Shown: in pieces, positions 1-11,427 of the stretch
Position numbering within the stretch: position 1 is the stretch's first letter
Layout: each line of letters begins with the position of its first letter
Assembly: GCA_030544215.1 (NCBI GenBank)
Contig: JARZZO010000002.1
Location: 82,963,150-83,027,149 of the forward strand
Direction: 5' to 3'
DNA length: 64,000 nt
Source of the DNA: Zantedeschia hybrid cultivar
Lineage: Eukaryota > Streptophyta > Magnoliopsida > Alismatales > Araceae
The notes under the pieces: generated by a model
Databases searched by the model: none
Seen by the model: only the letters and a program-made list of their open reading frames with translations
What the model was told of the DNA's origin: nothing
Made by a program: the position numbers and the translations under genes

Positions 1-19
1 ACGGCTAGTTCCGAACTAA

Positions 20-53
20 CCGTTGGGAACCCATTCAAATGGGTTCCCAACGG
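20..53. repeat. Perfect 16-bp inverted repeat upstream of hAT promoter
   Basis: Positions 20-35 (CCGTTGGGAACCCATT) are the exact reverse complement of 38-53, with a 2-bp loop. It lies about 30 bp before the TATA box of hAT copy 1. Diverged versions of the same GTTGGGA...CTAGC sequence occur near the corresponding place of hAT copy 2 (about 9525-9565, opposite strand) and of the non-autonomous relative (about 45105-45160), so it is a family feature rather than chance. A role as a transposase-binding or regulatory hairpin is inference. Confidence 0.7.
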
Positions 54-85
54 CTAGAAGGGACTTCTAAGCCCCTTCAAGTCAC

Positions 86-93
86 TATAAAAA
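86..93 (+). promoter_or_regulatory. TATA box of hAT copy 1
   Basis: TATAAAAA in the context CAC-TATAAAAA-CCC, followed by a long CT-rich leader (about 100-640) typical of plant 5' UTRs, and then the BED-finger exon. The same arrangement (TATA, CT-rich leader, BED exon) is seen in mirror image in hAT copy 2. Confidence 0.55.
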
Positions 94-648
94 CCCCCCA
101 TACCCTTCCCTCCCTCATTCACACAAATTCTCATTTATCTCTCTCTCTAAAATTTCTTTCTCTCTCTCTAAGCTCTCATACTCTCTCAAAGACTCAAACT
201 CAAAGTGCTCTTGCTCTCCAAAGCTCTCTAAAGGACGGACGGACGGACTACATCATTTTTTTTCATCATTTTATGATTTTTATCTCTTTAAAATTTCTGT
301 TTTTTTACATTTTTCTTATTTTCTCTCTCCAACTTTTTTTTTCCCCTCTAACATATATCTCTTTCTAAGACTTTCATATCTAAATTTCTCTTTTTTTTTC
401 TCTCTCTCTAATTTTCTTTCTCTCTAACTATTTTTTTTTGTATCTATTTATTTTTATCGCATTTTAGTTTTTCTCTCTAACTTTTTTTTGTCTTTGACTC
501 TCTGTAGATTTCTTTCTCATTGTCTCTCACTCTCCCTCGAGGTATGATATGAAATCTCACTCTCTTTCTCTATGTTTTTTCTTATTTCTCACCATTTCTC
601 TTTATGTAATTCTCTCTTTCCCTATTAATATTTTTTTTCTTTTTAAAG

Positions 649-3600
649 ATGTCAACTTCTGAACATAATGAGACCACATCTGTCACCTCTCGTGGTGACC
701 CGGGATGGAACCATTGCACTGTCGTGGACATGGCTTCACGTAAAGTCAAATGCAACTACTGCAGTCGGATTATTTCGGGTGGAGTTTTTCGTCTAAAGCA
801 ACATATTGGGGGTGTTAAAAGAGAAGTAAAGGCTTGTGCTGCTGCACCACTGGAGGTAAAAAATCAATTCAAAAATTACCTACGACAAAGAGAGATGGAA
901 AAAGGAGCAGCATCAACGATGAGAAGCCAAATTATGGAGGAAATGACACGGCCCTCAGGTCAAGGTATTCATATTCACATTTCGGGAGATAGATCTCGGA
1001 AGGGAGACAGACCCTACCAGAAGGAGATCCACTGCATTTGAAGACTTTTCTCGAGGTATTCTTTGATTTAAAATTTTTAATTAGTTATTTACATTTCATC
1101 TCAGTTAAATTAGTCTCAAATCATCTATTTTAATTTTAAGATGATATATGTCGAGCCATGGACGAAAGTAGAAGATCTTTTGCTGACGATGATGTGTACA
1201 GACGCACCGGTCGACACGTTGGGCAAGAGAGTGGATCCGGACATGAATCCAACGAGGAGGAAATTCATGACTTGACTAGAGACAATGACCCTAAAGTGGG
1301 TCCTTCCTATAGATGCTTTCCTAACAAGATGGAAAGATAGACAACCATCAATCACAGCTACTATGAAGAATATGAAGGTATGCAAGGAGATTGGCCGTGC
1401 TGTTTCGAGATGGTTTGTTTATAACAGTGTACCTGCCAATGCTGCAAAAGATCCTTACTGGGAGGACATGATTAAGACTATTGGAGATATGGGTAAAGGT
1501 ATTCCTAGACCAACCCCTAAGGAGATATACAACACTTACCTTCCTCAAGAGGTAAGTGATCTCCAAGAGCATATCAAGTCGTTCGAGCGAATTTGGGATG
1601 AAAGAGGCTATACAATAATAACATATGGTTGGACAGGTGAGTACATTGAATTAGTTCAACATATTTAGAATCTTTGATTAATAGATTATATTTTTTAGTT
1701 AATTTAGATATTCTCTAATATCTATAACATTATTTGAATAGGAATTACGAGAAGAAGTATGATTAACTTCCTTATATACTGTCAAACTGGGACTGTATTT
1801 TGGAAGTCCGTAGATGCTAGTGGAAAAGTAAAGAATGTTGAATATCTTTTCAAGTTAATTGATGACATTGTAGAGTAGGTGGGGGAAGATCGAGTTGTAC
1901 AAGTTGTAACAGATAATGCAGCTTCATATAAAGTTGTTGGCCATATGTTAATGGAGAAGAGGCCACATCTATATTGGCTTCTTTGCTCTGTTCACTCCCT
2001 AGATTTGATGCTAAAAGATATTGAGAAAGATGTAAAAATTAGTGAGCCAGTGAAGTCAGCCCAATTCATCACATCCTATATATACAACCATAACTATGTG
2101 CTCACGTTGATGCGTGAACACACTGGACAGAGGGAGTTACTACGTCTTGGGGTAACCCGTTTCGCCTCCACGTACATTTCCTTGGAGAGTATACAGTCAC
2201 AAAAACGCCCTTTGAAGCAAATGATTTCAAGTAAAGGATGGGAGGATTGGGTGACATTGCACGCGAAGCGTGATGCTAGAAACAAGGGGAAGCAGGTTGA
2301 GGACTTGATTGAGAGTCGGGAGTATTGGAAGGATATAAAGATGATCTTGAACGTAGTTGAACCTTTTGTGCGGGTTCTGAGGATGGTGGATGGAGATAAG
2401 AAGGCCACCATAGGATATTTATATGAAGCTGTGGACCGTGTGAAGGAAGACATTGCCAGGGCCAACAAGAATACATACAGAAAGTAGTGGGATATCATAG
2501 ATGCAAGATGGGATAGGACACTCCACCATAACTTGCATGCGGCAGGTAACAAAATAAGTCATTTCATATTACTTGCCATTTTATTTCCTATAAGTTTTAT
2601 TTCCTTTTTAATTTTGTTTTCAATTCCTTAGGTCATTTCTTCAACCCAAGAAACCAATATAGCTCTGCTACTCAAAATGCGCCCAATGATGAAGAAGTAC
2701 TCTATGGGACTCAAAATGTAATTCGGCGTTTGTTACATGATGAGGATCGAGCTATCATAGCATGCAACAAAATGCATCACTATAGGCTCCGGACATTACA
2801 TTTTGGTACTCTTTGTGCTTAACGGGCAGTCATGTTGCTTTCACCAGGTATTTAGAATTTTACACAGAACTAGTACTTTCACGGAATTGTTATCATGCCA
2901 AGACTTTAAAATGCTAATTATTAGTTGGATCATCATGGAATTACAGCTGACTGGTGGATGGATCATGGGAAGGCGCCATGTTATGAAGATCTTGCTTATG
3001 TTGCCATCCGTGTATTGAGCCAAACCACCTCCTCTTCTGGTTGTGAGAGGAACTGGTCTACATTTAGCTTGATACACACCAAGCAAAGGAACCGATTAAG
3101 CTCAGCGAGATTGGAGCAATTGGTCTTTTGTCACTACAACATGCGCTTGAAATTAAAGAATCTTCAAAAAATTCAAGAGAACCAAAGAGAAGAAGAACGA
3201 TGGAGAGATGAAGTTGCTTGAAGACCGGTTCAAGCAGAACAACAAGTTGAGGAACCAATCGATCTGGACGAGATATTTGAGGAACAGAACCCACTGAATG
3301 CATGGGTGTATGCAAGGAATGTTTTGGGTCCATCAGAATTTGATCCAAATGATCAGTCATGGGCAGAAGGACAATTAGATGGTTTCCCTTTGTCCATTGA
3401 GTTTCAACTTCCACCTCCTTCAAAACGGCAAAAGAAATCCACCCCACAAAGTTCAGGTAAGGGTAAAGGTAAAAGAGTAACTACTCACGTTGATATTGCA
3501 GATTTAGAAACTGTACAAGAAGATGAGTCAGAAGAGACACCGGAGCCGAGCGACAAAGTCGTTTACCAAACTTCAGACAACTCTACTTCAGCAACGAATA

Positions 3601-4157
3601 CCCCTGACGATAACGATAACGATGCTGATCCACATGAAAGTCAAGGTGGATCCTTGAAACAACGATCATCTCAAAGACGTGGATCAAGTCAACATGGTGA
3701 AGCTCCTCCAATGATTTTCACAGGGGAGCAACAATTTACACATGCTACGCAGGATGATGACCACTCCAGTAAGTTGGCTAAGAATACATCAACAACAGAT
3801 AAAGGCAAAGGAAAACAACAACAAGAGTTCCTAAAGAGAGTAAGAGAAGCATCGTCTCAAAAGCATTCGTCTGATGCATCCTCTCAAGTTCCATTAGAGG
3901 GTTATAATCCTTATGGATATCCAGGTACATATTATCAACATCCACCACCCTATGATGCATCGAGTTACTTAGGAGGATATCCCACTTATCCTCCAACTTC
4001 AGATATTTCCTCTTATCAATCCTCAACCTCAGAAGGATCTTATCATGAGCCAAAGACACAAGGATGGATACCGGTGACAATAATCTACCCATTCACAGAT
4101 GAGTACAACCGGTTTGTACAGGAATATGAACAATGTTACCAAGCTTATATGTCTTAA
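649..4157 (+). pseudogene. hAT transposase, decayed, multi-exon
   Basis: Family role: cut-and-paste transposase of the BED-finger/DUF659/Dimer_Tnp_hAT type. Exon 1 (649-about 1053) has the BED finger (DPGWNHCTV near residue 18, KCNYCSRIISGG, then RLKQHIGG). A DUF659-like part follows at about 1285-1640 (NAAKDPYWEDMIKTI; GWTG), continuing after a short intron at about 1741 (RSMINFLIYC; VVQVVTDNAASYKVVG; LYWLLCSVHSLDLML) to about 2545. Another exon begins near 2632 (FFNPRNQYSSAT). The C-terminal dimerisation domain is at 2990-3170 (VLSQTTSSSGCERNWSTFSLIH). A long low-complexity tail rich in Ser, Gln, Tyr and Pro ends at 4157. Breaks: TAG at 1876-1878, TAG at 2485-2487, TGA at 3219-3221 and a disturbed frame around 2820-2925. 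Apart from these the domains are well preserved, suggesting fairly recent decay. Confidence 0.85.
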
Positions 4158-4449
4158 ACCGATTATGTGCAACATTTGTATAGCACCTACAATATAAGGC
4201 TAGAATAAATATATGTCTACTTGTTTTGTCACTGTGTTTTTTTTTTTTTTACTATCATGTAATACTTAAAGATAAGGTTTTATATCCCCCCCATACATTG
4301 TATTCAAGTTTTTTTCAAAGTTAATAAATTTTCAAGGGGCTTACTCAAGGTCCTATATAAGTTTTGGATAAATATAAATTTTTCTGATTTTTTGGAATTT
4401 TTTTCTATTTTTTGGACCTATTTTTCTATTTTTTTCTTTTTTAAAAATT

Positions 4450-4561
4450 GAATTGGCCAGACCGGTCCGGCTCGGTCCGGACCGGTCTAGGATCGGATCG
4501 GCCGATCCACTCGGTTAGGACCGGACCGAACCGAGTCCGATCCCCGAGTTAGCCTACCTTG
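4450..4561. repeat. Subterminal repeat block and right terminus of hAT copy 1
   Basis: Dense, partly palindromic repeats of ACCGGTCC, GGATCGG and CCGATCC followed by the terminal CTACCTTG. Equivalent blocks occur at 9590-9726, 30072-30160, 44093-44160 and 45165-45285, always at the ends of hAT-related sequence. In hAT elements subterminal repeats are known transposase-binding sites; that role here is inferred. Confidence 0.7.
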
Positions 4562-5104
4562 CTCAAAACCCTCACTACAACAGAAGCCAAAAGATTATAG
4601 CACATGTCTCTGTTGTACACCATTATCCACCATTTAGTTGTGCCATCAGTAAAAAACAAAAAAATGAATCAATGTATGTTCTTCTTTCTTATGCACATAT
4701 GACTACAATGTAATCACTAAGTATACCTAGACTTGCTTTCTCTACGGCAATTTGTACATGGCTTTCATTATATGTCTCGAGCCTTAGACTATAAGCCTCC
4801 ATCTACAAAGATGGAATGAACAATTAATATAATTGATGGAATCTTGAAAATACAAGTAATTGAGTATATCTTAAAGTCAATTCTTCATATAAGAGATAAA
4901 CACATGTTTCTCTGCCTCAATTCTATCTTTTACTGTACTCGACAAGCGTACGATCACATTCATTGTGCCTTAGATCACCTCTCCATCAATGTGCACTTAA
5001 CGACTGTACATTACTCAAAGATTTAAAAAATAACTTGCATTTACGTGAATAATTAGTAAATAACAATTTAATGAATAATATTTCATGTAACAGTACGAGG
5101 CTTC

Positions 5105-6776
5105 ACTTACCAACTATATACAAGTCATGGTGTAATGTTCTTTCCCATCTAAGATCAATAAAGTCCCACCATTTCATATGAGTGTTGAAAAATACTTTCT
5201 TGATGTGCATCTTAACAATGTCAATTACCTCGTACAAATATCATATGTAATTCTTATCATCTCCATCCACCAATTTTAAGACATGTACGAGCGGTTCCAC
5301 CAACTTCAAATAAGTCTACACATTGCTCCAAAATTTTTTGTTCTCCATGATTTTTTCCACGTCCAAATGTTCACATTTAAATTCATTGGAGATAGTCCGT
5401 ATATACTTCAAGAACTCCTTATTAAACATAAAATCATTGATCTCATTCTTGAATTTGTACAAAGGTTCTAATGAAATTAAATTAGATGCAAATCTTGTAC
5501 GCTCCGCGCGGATGAGATCTCGACCCCCAGTTGCTTGTTCTCTGAACATGTTCAAGATACTAAGATGACCATAAATAAATTGGATAATTTTTTGTGCTCT
5601 CTTTACTGTCTTACTGACATCTAGGTCCTTACCAATGTCTTCAAACATCAAGTTCAGACTATGCGCTGCAGATGGGACCCAATAAAGGTGTTTGCACTTG
5701 TCCATTAACTTCTTCCCTACAGTCTTATAACTTGATTCATTATCAATGACACCACTTGGACAACATTTTCCTCTCCAATTTTCTACACCATCTGATCCAT
5801 CAAACCAAATAAATATTTGGTGTTCTTTGAATAGCTTGATGCATCAACAAATTTCATAAAAATTATCCCTTCAGGTACAATAAACAAGGAAATTAATCAT
5901 AGACTTCTTCGTGATACCAGTCCAGCTATCGCACATAATTGTGCATCATCTCTTTTTCCATACAGCTTTAAAACTTTCAACCCATTGTTGAAGCTCCTCA
6001 TATTCTTCATCAAGCTTACGTCCATATATGTCTCGACGTGTAGAGGCTTTGAACCCACGACCATGATCTACCATGGCGTCAATCATATGCCGAAAATAAA
6101 GAGACTAAGCAGCATGTGAGGGAACACATGCATGCAAAAACCATTTGCAGATGCTTTAAAAAACATGTCATGCTGTTTCAGCTGACTTTTTTTACTACTC
6201 TCATTACTTGCTTGATTTTTGGCTGACTAGAACTCTGTCTTCTAAAAAGATAACTGTTCATAGGACCCACTTGGCCTCTAGCTTGAGTTGTGCCACTTCT
6301 TAATAGTCCATCACCTCTCCTTCGGACTTCGTCTTCTTCTTGATGCCACAAACTCTCTCTTCTACCTACAGCCATCTCAAGATCTTCATCATCATCACTA
6401 GAGTCCACAATTTGTTCAGTCTTTTGCCTCTCACGTAGAGAAATGCCATTGGACTCGATATACATCACTTTGCTTTTCTATTTTGCCTACTTGAAATCTC
6501 GTCTTGGAGTTCAACCTCCTCTTCATTCTTTTGTTCCCTTTGTGCTTTCCAGCCACGCAACAATGCACGCATCTCGTTGGCAACTAGTCGGAGACAGACA
6601 GTACACCTTGTCACATGTCCTGTGATCCCTACTAAATGTTCTTTTCCACTAATAATTACACCACCCATCTATTTGCCACGATATTTGCATTTCACTCCCA
6701 TCTTTGCAGTATTAACTAAGGTGATATGAGCCCACCCTGGGTCCTGCTCTTGCTGTCTCTCATCGGATTGCTGATG
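5105..6776 (-). pseudogene. hAT transposase remnant (BED finger to catalytic core)
   Basis: On the minus strand, a BED-finger exon starts about 6776 (DPGWAHITLV, then KCKYRGK, MGGVIISGKEHLVGITG). The second zinc-binding Cys of the usual CxxC is Arg here (KCKYRGK against KCNYCSR in copy 1), and a TAG stop sits just before MGG. A spacer at 6468-6178 (FRRQSSSQPKIKQVM) is the segment that precedes DUF659. The best-kept part, 5705-5316, reads HLYWVPSAAHSLNLMFEDIG then TRFASNLISLEPL; it continues with frame breaks to WWDFIDLRWERTLHHDLY near 5110. The C-terminal dimerisation domain is not recognisable. Older and more damaged than copies 1 and 3. Confidence 0.75.
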
Positions 6777-6840
6777 TTCAGCTATGATCCTACAACAAGA
6801 AAGAAAAGAATAAAAACAAATATAAGTACATTTGGCATCA

Positions 6841-7710
6841 TGCTCCTACTTTAGAGTATGCAATGAAGCTTTAATCGACGCAATTCACACCATGCTCCTA
6901 CTTTAAATATGCAATAATTAACCACTAATTATGGTTAAAATTGGGATTTTTCCCTAATTAACCTTCAATCAATACAATTCACAGGATGCTCCTATTTTAA
7001 AATGTATAATGAAACTTAATTAGACTTCAATTGATGTTTAATTGAAGTAATTAGGCAAAAATCCCAATTTTTAACCGCTAATTAGGGTCAAAATGAAAAT
7101 TTTTACCTAATTAACATTTAATCAACGCAATTCACAGCATGCTCCTATTTTAAAATATGCAATGAAACTTAATTAGACTTCAATTGATGTTTAATTTAAA
7201 TAATTAGACAAAAACCTCAATTTTAACCGTTAATGTAGGTCAAAATTGTGATTTTTCCCTAATTAACCTTCAATCAACACAATTCACAGCATGCTCCTAC
7301 TTTAAAATATGCAATGAAACTTAATTAAACTTCAGTTGATGTTTAATTTAAGTAATTAGATAAAAGTCCCAATTTTTAACCGCTAATTAGGGTCAAAATT
7401 CGAATTTTTTCCTAATTAACCTTCAATCAACGTAATTCACAGCATGCTTCTACTTTAAAATATGCAATGAAACTTAATTAGACTTCAATTGATGTTTAAT
7501 TTAAGTAATTAGACAAAAGTCTTAATTTTTAGTTGCTAATTAAGGTCAAAATTCAGATTTTTCCCTAATTAACCTTCAATCAACGCAATTCATAGCATGT
7601 TCCTATTTTAAAATATGCAATAAAACTTAATGAGGCTTCAATTGATGTTTAATTTAAATAATTACACAAAAGCCCCAATTTTTAACTGCTAATTAGAGTC
7701 AAAAATTGAG
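6841..7710. repeat. Tandem array of ~152-bp units
   Basis: The segment AACCTTCAATCAA followed by CAATTCACAGCATGCTCC recurs at about 6961, 7113, 7265, 7418 and 7571, a spacing of 152-153 bp, giving five units with a degenerate one before them (about 6841-6960). Each unit is AT-rich and contains CTTAATTAGACTTCAATTG and CCAATTTTTAACCGCTAATTAG. Units differ by scattered substitutions. No coding potential. It lies between the BED exon and the leader of hAT copy 2. Confidence 0.85.
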
Positions 7711-7984
7711 GATTGTCTATTTTACTAAGAAAACAAACGTAAATAATCTAATAATCAGTTAACAACTCAAAAACAATATAAATATTTAAAATATATACCA
7801 TACATTCTTCTATTCATTTTTTTCTTCCACCCAAAACGGCCAAAACGTCTCCGACAGCGGACTGCAATGGCGGCGGCGGCGGCAAGTGGCGTTGGCGGCA
7901 ACTTCTCCTCCTTCCCCTCCTTCCCCTGAATCCCCTCCAAAAATGCAACACCCATCTCACAGATCTATTTCTGTGAGAGGGGAA

Positions 7985-8175
7985 AGTGAAACACCCCTTT
8001 CACGGGTACCAGTTCGGTGCCCGGCTTCCGGTACGGCCGAAATCGGGCCGGTACCGAACCGATACAGTAAAAAATAATAATAATAATTTTTAATCGGTAC
8101 CAGCTATTTGAGGCAGTACCAGTACCAGTGCCGGCCGATACCAGTACGTACCGGTATCGGCCGGTATTGCCAACC
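7985..8175. repeat. GGTACCGG/CCGATACC-rich dispersed repeat
   Basis: A GC-rich stretch of overlapping short palindromes (GGTACC, ACCGGTA, GCCGATACC) ending CGGCCGGTATTGCCAACC. The reverse complement of that end (GGTTGGCAATACCGGCCG) matches the inverted terminus of the MITE at 44917-45038, so the two are the same family. The left end here does not show a clear matching terminus, and no target duplication was found. A preceding GC-rich strip (7840-7930, GGCGGCGG run) has no convincing reading frame. Confidence 0.5.
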
Positions 8176-8339
8176 ATGATGTTGAGGGGCTAGACTCTCC
8201 CCAGGTATGACTTTACAATCTTTACATAATGATCGATCAACTTTTTTAATAAGAAAATAGTCGATTTGACTTTTATACGTTCCACTTTTATAAGTTATAA
8301 ATGTTCATCTCTCTTTGTGAAATAAGTATTTGCAACTAT

Positions 8340-9010
8340 TAAATCATTGCAATGGCAAAGTCAAGAATGACATCACCCATGCCATTTATATCACTAAAAC
8401 CAAAGCCTACATGAACCCTCTCGTAGCCACTATTATTCTTTCCTACATGGCAATTTAAGTCTTTCCCAACAAAGTCCCTTCACCATTAAGGATGGCGTAG
8501 ATTATCTTATCAAAATTCTCCCAGAATTCTTTCTTAACTTTTAATCCTATTTGAGGTGCATAGGTACTAATTATATTTAAAACTTCTTCACCTACTACAA
8601 GTTTAACTAGTAGGAATCTATCTCCCTTCCTTCTAACTTCTACAACTTTGTCTTTTAACTCTTTATCTATGATAATGACTCCACCATTTTCATTATTACT
8701 TTTGCCAACATACCAAAGTTTGAAATCTTCAATCTCTTTAACTTTAGAACATTTCCACTTGATTTCTTATAAACAAGCTATGTTGACCTCCTATCTCTCA
8801 TAAGTTTAACTCACTCTAAACTTTTATCGGTTAGGGTTCCTATGTTCCATGTAGCTAAACGAATTTTATTCTTATTCTTATGGACTAACTTCTTTACTCG
8901 TGTTTGTCCAATACACGAGAACCCTTGCCTATTTGTCACCGCAACTAGGTGTCATTGCGGCGCGTCGCTTCCGGGGAACACCCTAGCAACCCCTTGCTCA
9001 CTTCTCAGTT
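8340..9010 (-). pseudogene. RTE-type LINE endonuclease fragment
   Basis: On the minus strand near 8855 the reading LATWNIGTLTDKSLE is the N-terminal motif of the apurinic-like endonuclease of plant RTE LINEs. It continues, with many stops and shifts, through segments equivalent to NFGMLAK and a valine-rich strand, to FWENFDKIIY near 8500. There is no reverse-transcriptase part in this piece. The sequence is old. It is probably an insertion into hAT copy 2. Confidence 0.6.
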
Positions 9011-9485
9011 GATATAAATAATTCATTAATTTTATGTGTTATCCATGTACCAATTTATATTCTTTTGTGATACTTCCAAAAACAAATATAAGAGTGTAAC
9101 AAAAGAATATAAAAGTTACAAGGCTACAACAATCTACTATAATGATACAACATACAAACATACACGTGCACAACAAATCATTAGAATGTCTTCATTTGAG
9201 CTGATCTTTTAATCGTCGTGGGATATCATTGATGGTGATTGCATCTAACACCTTTTTTAGAGTTGTCCGATTGCCATTGGGTATCATTGTCAGTAATCGT
9301 ATCTAATGCCTTCTTTGGGGCCGATCCAATCACCGCGGATAGTCATCCCCGAAAAGCCAAACATAACAACAAACGAGGAAAAAAAGGAGACAGAGAAGAG
9401 AGAGTTGGAGAGAGAAAGATCTTAAAGAAAGAGAGGAGAGGTTAGATAATGGGGCTGAAACAGGTAGGGAATGGTTAATGGGGAA

Positions 9486-9495
9486 TTTTTATATA
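9486..9495 (-). promoter_or_regulatory. TATA box of hAT copy 2
   Basis: TATATAAAAA on the minus strand, about 30 bp inside the CTAGC/GTTGGG segment and followed by an AG/CT-rich leader, matching the promoter layout of hAT copy 1. Confidence 0.45.
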
Positions 9496-9589
9496 GACCT
9501 CATGGATTCTCCCACCCCCAAACTAGCCGTTGGGACCAGCTAGCAACAGCTAGTTTTCGAACTAGCCATTACGGACTCGGACCTATATG

Positions 9590-9726
9590 AGCCGATATGT
9601 CCCAAGATCGGCCAATCTAGCCAATCTTGCCCATCTAGCCGATCTTCGGCCCAAATCGGGGGATCGGGACACAAGATCTGATCAGATTGGGCCAAATCCA
9701 ATCAGATCAGATCCGCACTGACCTGG
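9590..9726. repeat. Subterminal GATCGG/GATCTG repeats of hAT copy 2
   Basis: About ten partly overlapping copies of GATCGG, CCGATC, CCAATC and GATCAGAT in 137 bp, marking the 5' end of hAT copy 2 on the minus strand. Same style as the blocks at 4450, 30072, 44093 and 45165. Confidence 0.6.
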
Positions 9727-9769
9727 CCAACAGTCCTCACACTAGGAAAAAGTTCTCATGCATATCCCT

Positions 9770-10110
9770 AATGACATGGATAATATCCTTTAAATATTCC
9801 CATTTTTTTTAAGTCCACCAAATTAACTCTCTGGGTACATGATCATATGCTTTCTTTAAATCAATGAAAACCATGTATAAATCTTTCTCCACCTTTCTAT
9901 ACTTCTCCATCAATTGTCTCATAGAAAAATAGCTTATGTAGTAGATCTACTAGGCATGAATCCAAACTAATTTTCAAAGACATTAGTTGCAAGCCTAAGA
10001 CACTTCTCTACTACTCTCTCCCATACTCCCAGCGTGTAGCTCACAAGTTTAATTCCACATTAGTTATTGTAATTTTGTATATCCTTTTTATTTTTAAGAA
10101 GGGAACCACT
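9770..10110 (-). pseudogene. RTE-type LINE reverse-transcriptase fragment
   Basis: Minus-strand translation gives, with frame changes, the start of an RTE reverse transcriptase: a VPxxKxK segment near 10105, a WEYGREW-like helix, QFGFMPGRS-equivalent residues near 9960 (GFMPSRSTT-type with stops), LMEKYRKVEKDLYMVFIDL and KAYDHVPRELIWWT near 9840. The catalytic YADD region is absent. In RTE the endonuclease precedes the RT, but here the RT fragment lies upstream (on the minus strand) of the endonuclease fragment at 8340-9010, so these are two separate insertions. Confidence 0.6.
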
Positions 10111-10422
10111 AAAAAAAATGAAAACTGGTCTCCATTAGAGTCAAAAACAAAAATGACAATTTCCAATTTTCCACATTTGATCATCCAACTTCATTTTTTA
10201 TAATTGATATATGCTCAGGGAGTCGCAGGCAGCACAAAAACTTTTCTCAGTTACATGGTGGGGGGTTTCCTTGTTAGAAAGAAAAGGACAAAATTATGGA
10301 ACTTCAAAAGAAATGCAAGATTCGAAGGAGTTGAAAAAACTCCCCTATGTCTTGGGCATCGTACTTTATTAGTTACCCTTCTAAGGGCCCCAAGTTGTTG
10401 TTCTGGAGCAACAAGTCATGTT
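10111..10422. other. Intergenic, nothing recognised
   Basis: A 93-codon plus-strand frame begins at 10204 but runs on past 10430 into the terminal repeat of the adjacent small transposon, so it is not a gene. No RNA gene or repeat identified. Confidence 0.4.
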
Positions 10423-11403
10423 ATGGCAGGCAATGTTTTAAAAATGCCTAGGCGGAGTGAGTCGGCCAACCCCCTTACTGTCTAGGCAGACAACCTAGGT
10501 GGCGAGGCGGCCGCCTCAAATCCAAGGCAGCTATTTTTTTGGACCATTTTTATTTGAATTTCTTATATATGTCCTCTACTAATTGATAATGCAATTAGCC
10601 ACATACATCTCATATTAACTTATATAAGGATTATAGTACCTAATTCAATTATAAATCTTAATTTGTTAAAAGTTAGTGACTACACTTTGAAGAATAATAT
10701 AGTACTAAACATGAGAGTTACCACGCTAGCATCTACAAACAAGCACAGGAGCATCCTATTAGTCTCCATGTAGCTGCAACCAGTTCTCACAGTTGTTGCA
10801 GTAGGCATTATGTCAAATGAATAACATAAAGAGCCATGTCCTACATAAAGACGAACCGAACCTTGCATTGTGGCCCAATGAGATGTATCAATTTTCAAGT
10901 CTCTGAGTCGTACCGACACCCCCCCCCCCCGACCAAACTTGCCAGAAAGATCTTTTCTGGCAGGAAACTTTATGTTATGATCTTCATTGGCAAGTACCTT
11001 GATGAAGTATATGTCACTTTACATTTGTGCAGAATTTGTATAGTCCCATAAAAGAAGCTAGGTGGATTGCCTAGATGTCTAAACAATTCCATTAAAAACT
11101 ACATGCAATGCAAGATTACCGCTTGAACAGGTTCCGATGCAAACTTATTCAAAAAACCAACATACTAAGATAACAACTTGTTGAGCACATCAACAATTCT
11201 TCAATGCATATTACCAATTTAGAAAGCCACATATGACTTATTGGTAGAGGTATAAAGGTCTTTTAACAAGAGGAGAAGACGTCCAACTAAAATCTCACAA
11301 AAGAAGACGAGTTAGTTTCCGCCTAGGCGGTAATGGGGTGCGAGCCGACTAGGCGGCCCACCTAATCGTCTAGGCGGCCGACTTTTAAATCACTGATGGC
11401 AGG
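10423..11403. mobile_element. Non-autonomous hAT-like element (MITE) with 8-bp target duplication
   Basis: ATGGCAGG occurs at 10423-10430 and again at 11396-11403. Between them lies a 965-bp element starting CAATGTTTTAAAAATGCC and ending in the reverse complement of CAGTGATTTAAAAGTCGG (11 of the first 14 bases match). Both ends carry CTAGGCGG-rich subterminal sequence (10445-10520 and 11320-11385). An 8-bp duplication and CA-TG termini fit hAT. The AT-rich interior has no reading frame for a transposase, so mobility would need a transposase in trans. Confidence 0.8.
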
Positions 11404-11427
11404 TATGCTTTACAATCTTGTTCCTTA

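Larger units (their letters stand above)
1..4561 (+). mobile_element. hAT-superfamily DNA transposon, copy 1 (5' end outside window)
   Basis: A hAT element reading rightward: a promoter-like region with TATA box and CT-rich leader (86-640), a multi-exon transposase (649-4157), an AT-rich 3' UTR, then a block of GATCGG/ACCGG-type subterminal repeats (4450-4540) ending in CTACCTTG at 4561. The reverse complement of that end (CAAGGTAGGC) matches the CAAGG termini of related elements ending at 30160 and starting at 44088, which is why I place the right end at 4561. The following 8 bp, CTCAAAAC (4562-4569), would be one copy of the target duplication; the other copy and the left terminus lie before the window. 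The coding part has at least three premature stops, so this copy cannot make a full transposase. Confidence 0.8.
4562..9726 (-). mobile_element. hAT-superfamily DNA transposon, copy 2, strongly decayed
   Basis: Read on the minus strand: GATC-rich subterminal repeats (9726-9590), a CTAGC/GTTGGG segment near 9550, a TATA box (9495-9486), a purine/pyrimidine-rich leader (9450-9360), a BED finger (about 6776-6465), DUF659/RNase-H-like hAT core (about 6110-5105), then unrecognisable sequence. A putative 5' terminus CCAGGTCAG at 9726 resembles the CAAGG terminus of the other copies only weakly. No 3' terminus was found; it may have been lost where copy 1 inserted tail-to-tail. The space between leader and BED exon is filled by later repeats (152-bp tandem array, a GGTACCGG repeat and an RTE fragment). 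Confidence 0.6.

Noticed and set aside
8340..10110. One continuous RTE LINE
   Set aside because: The RT fragment lies 5' of the endonuclease fragment on the minus strand, the reverse of the RTE order, and hAT copy 2's end separates them.
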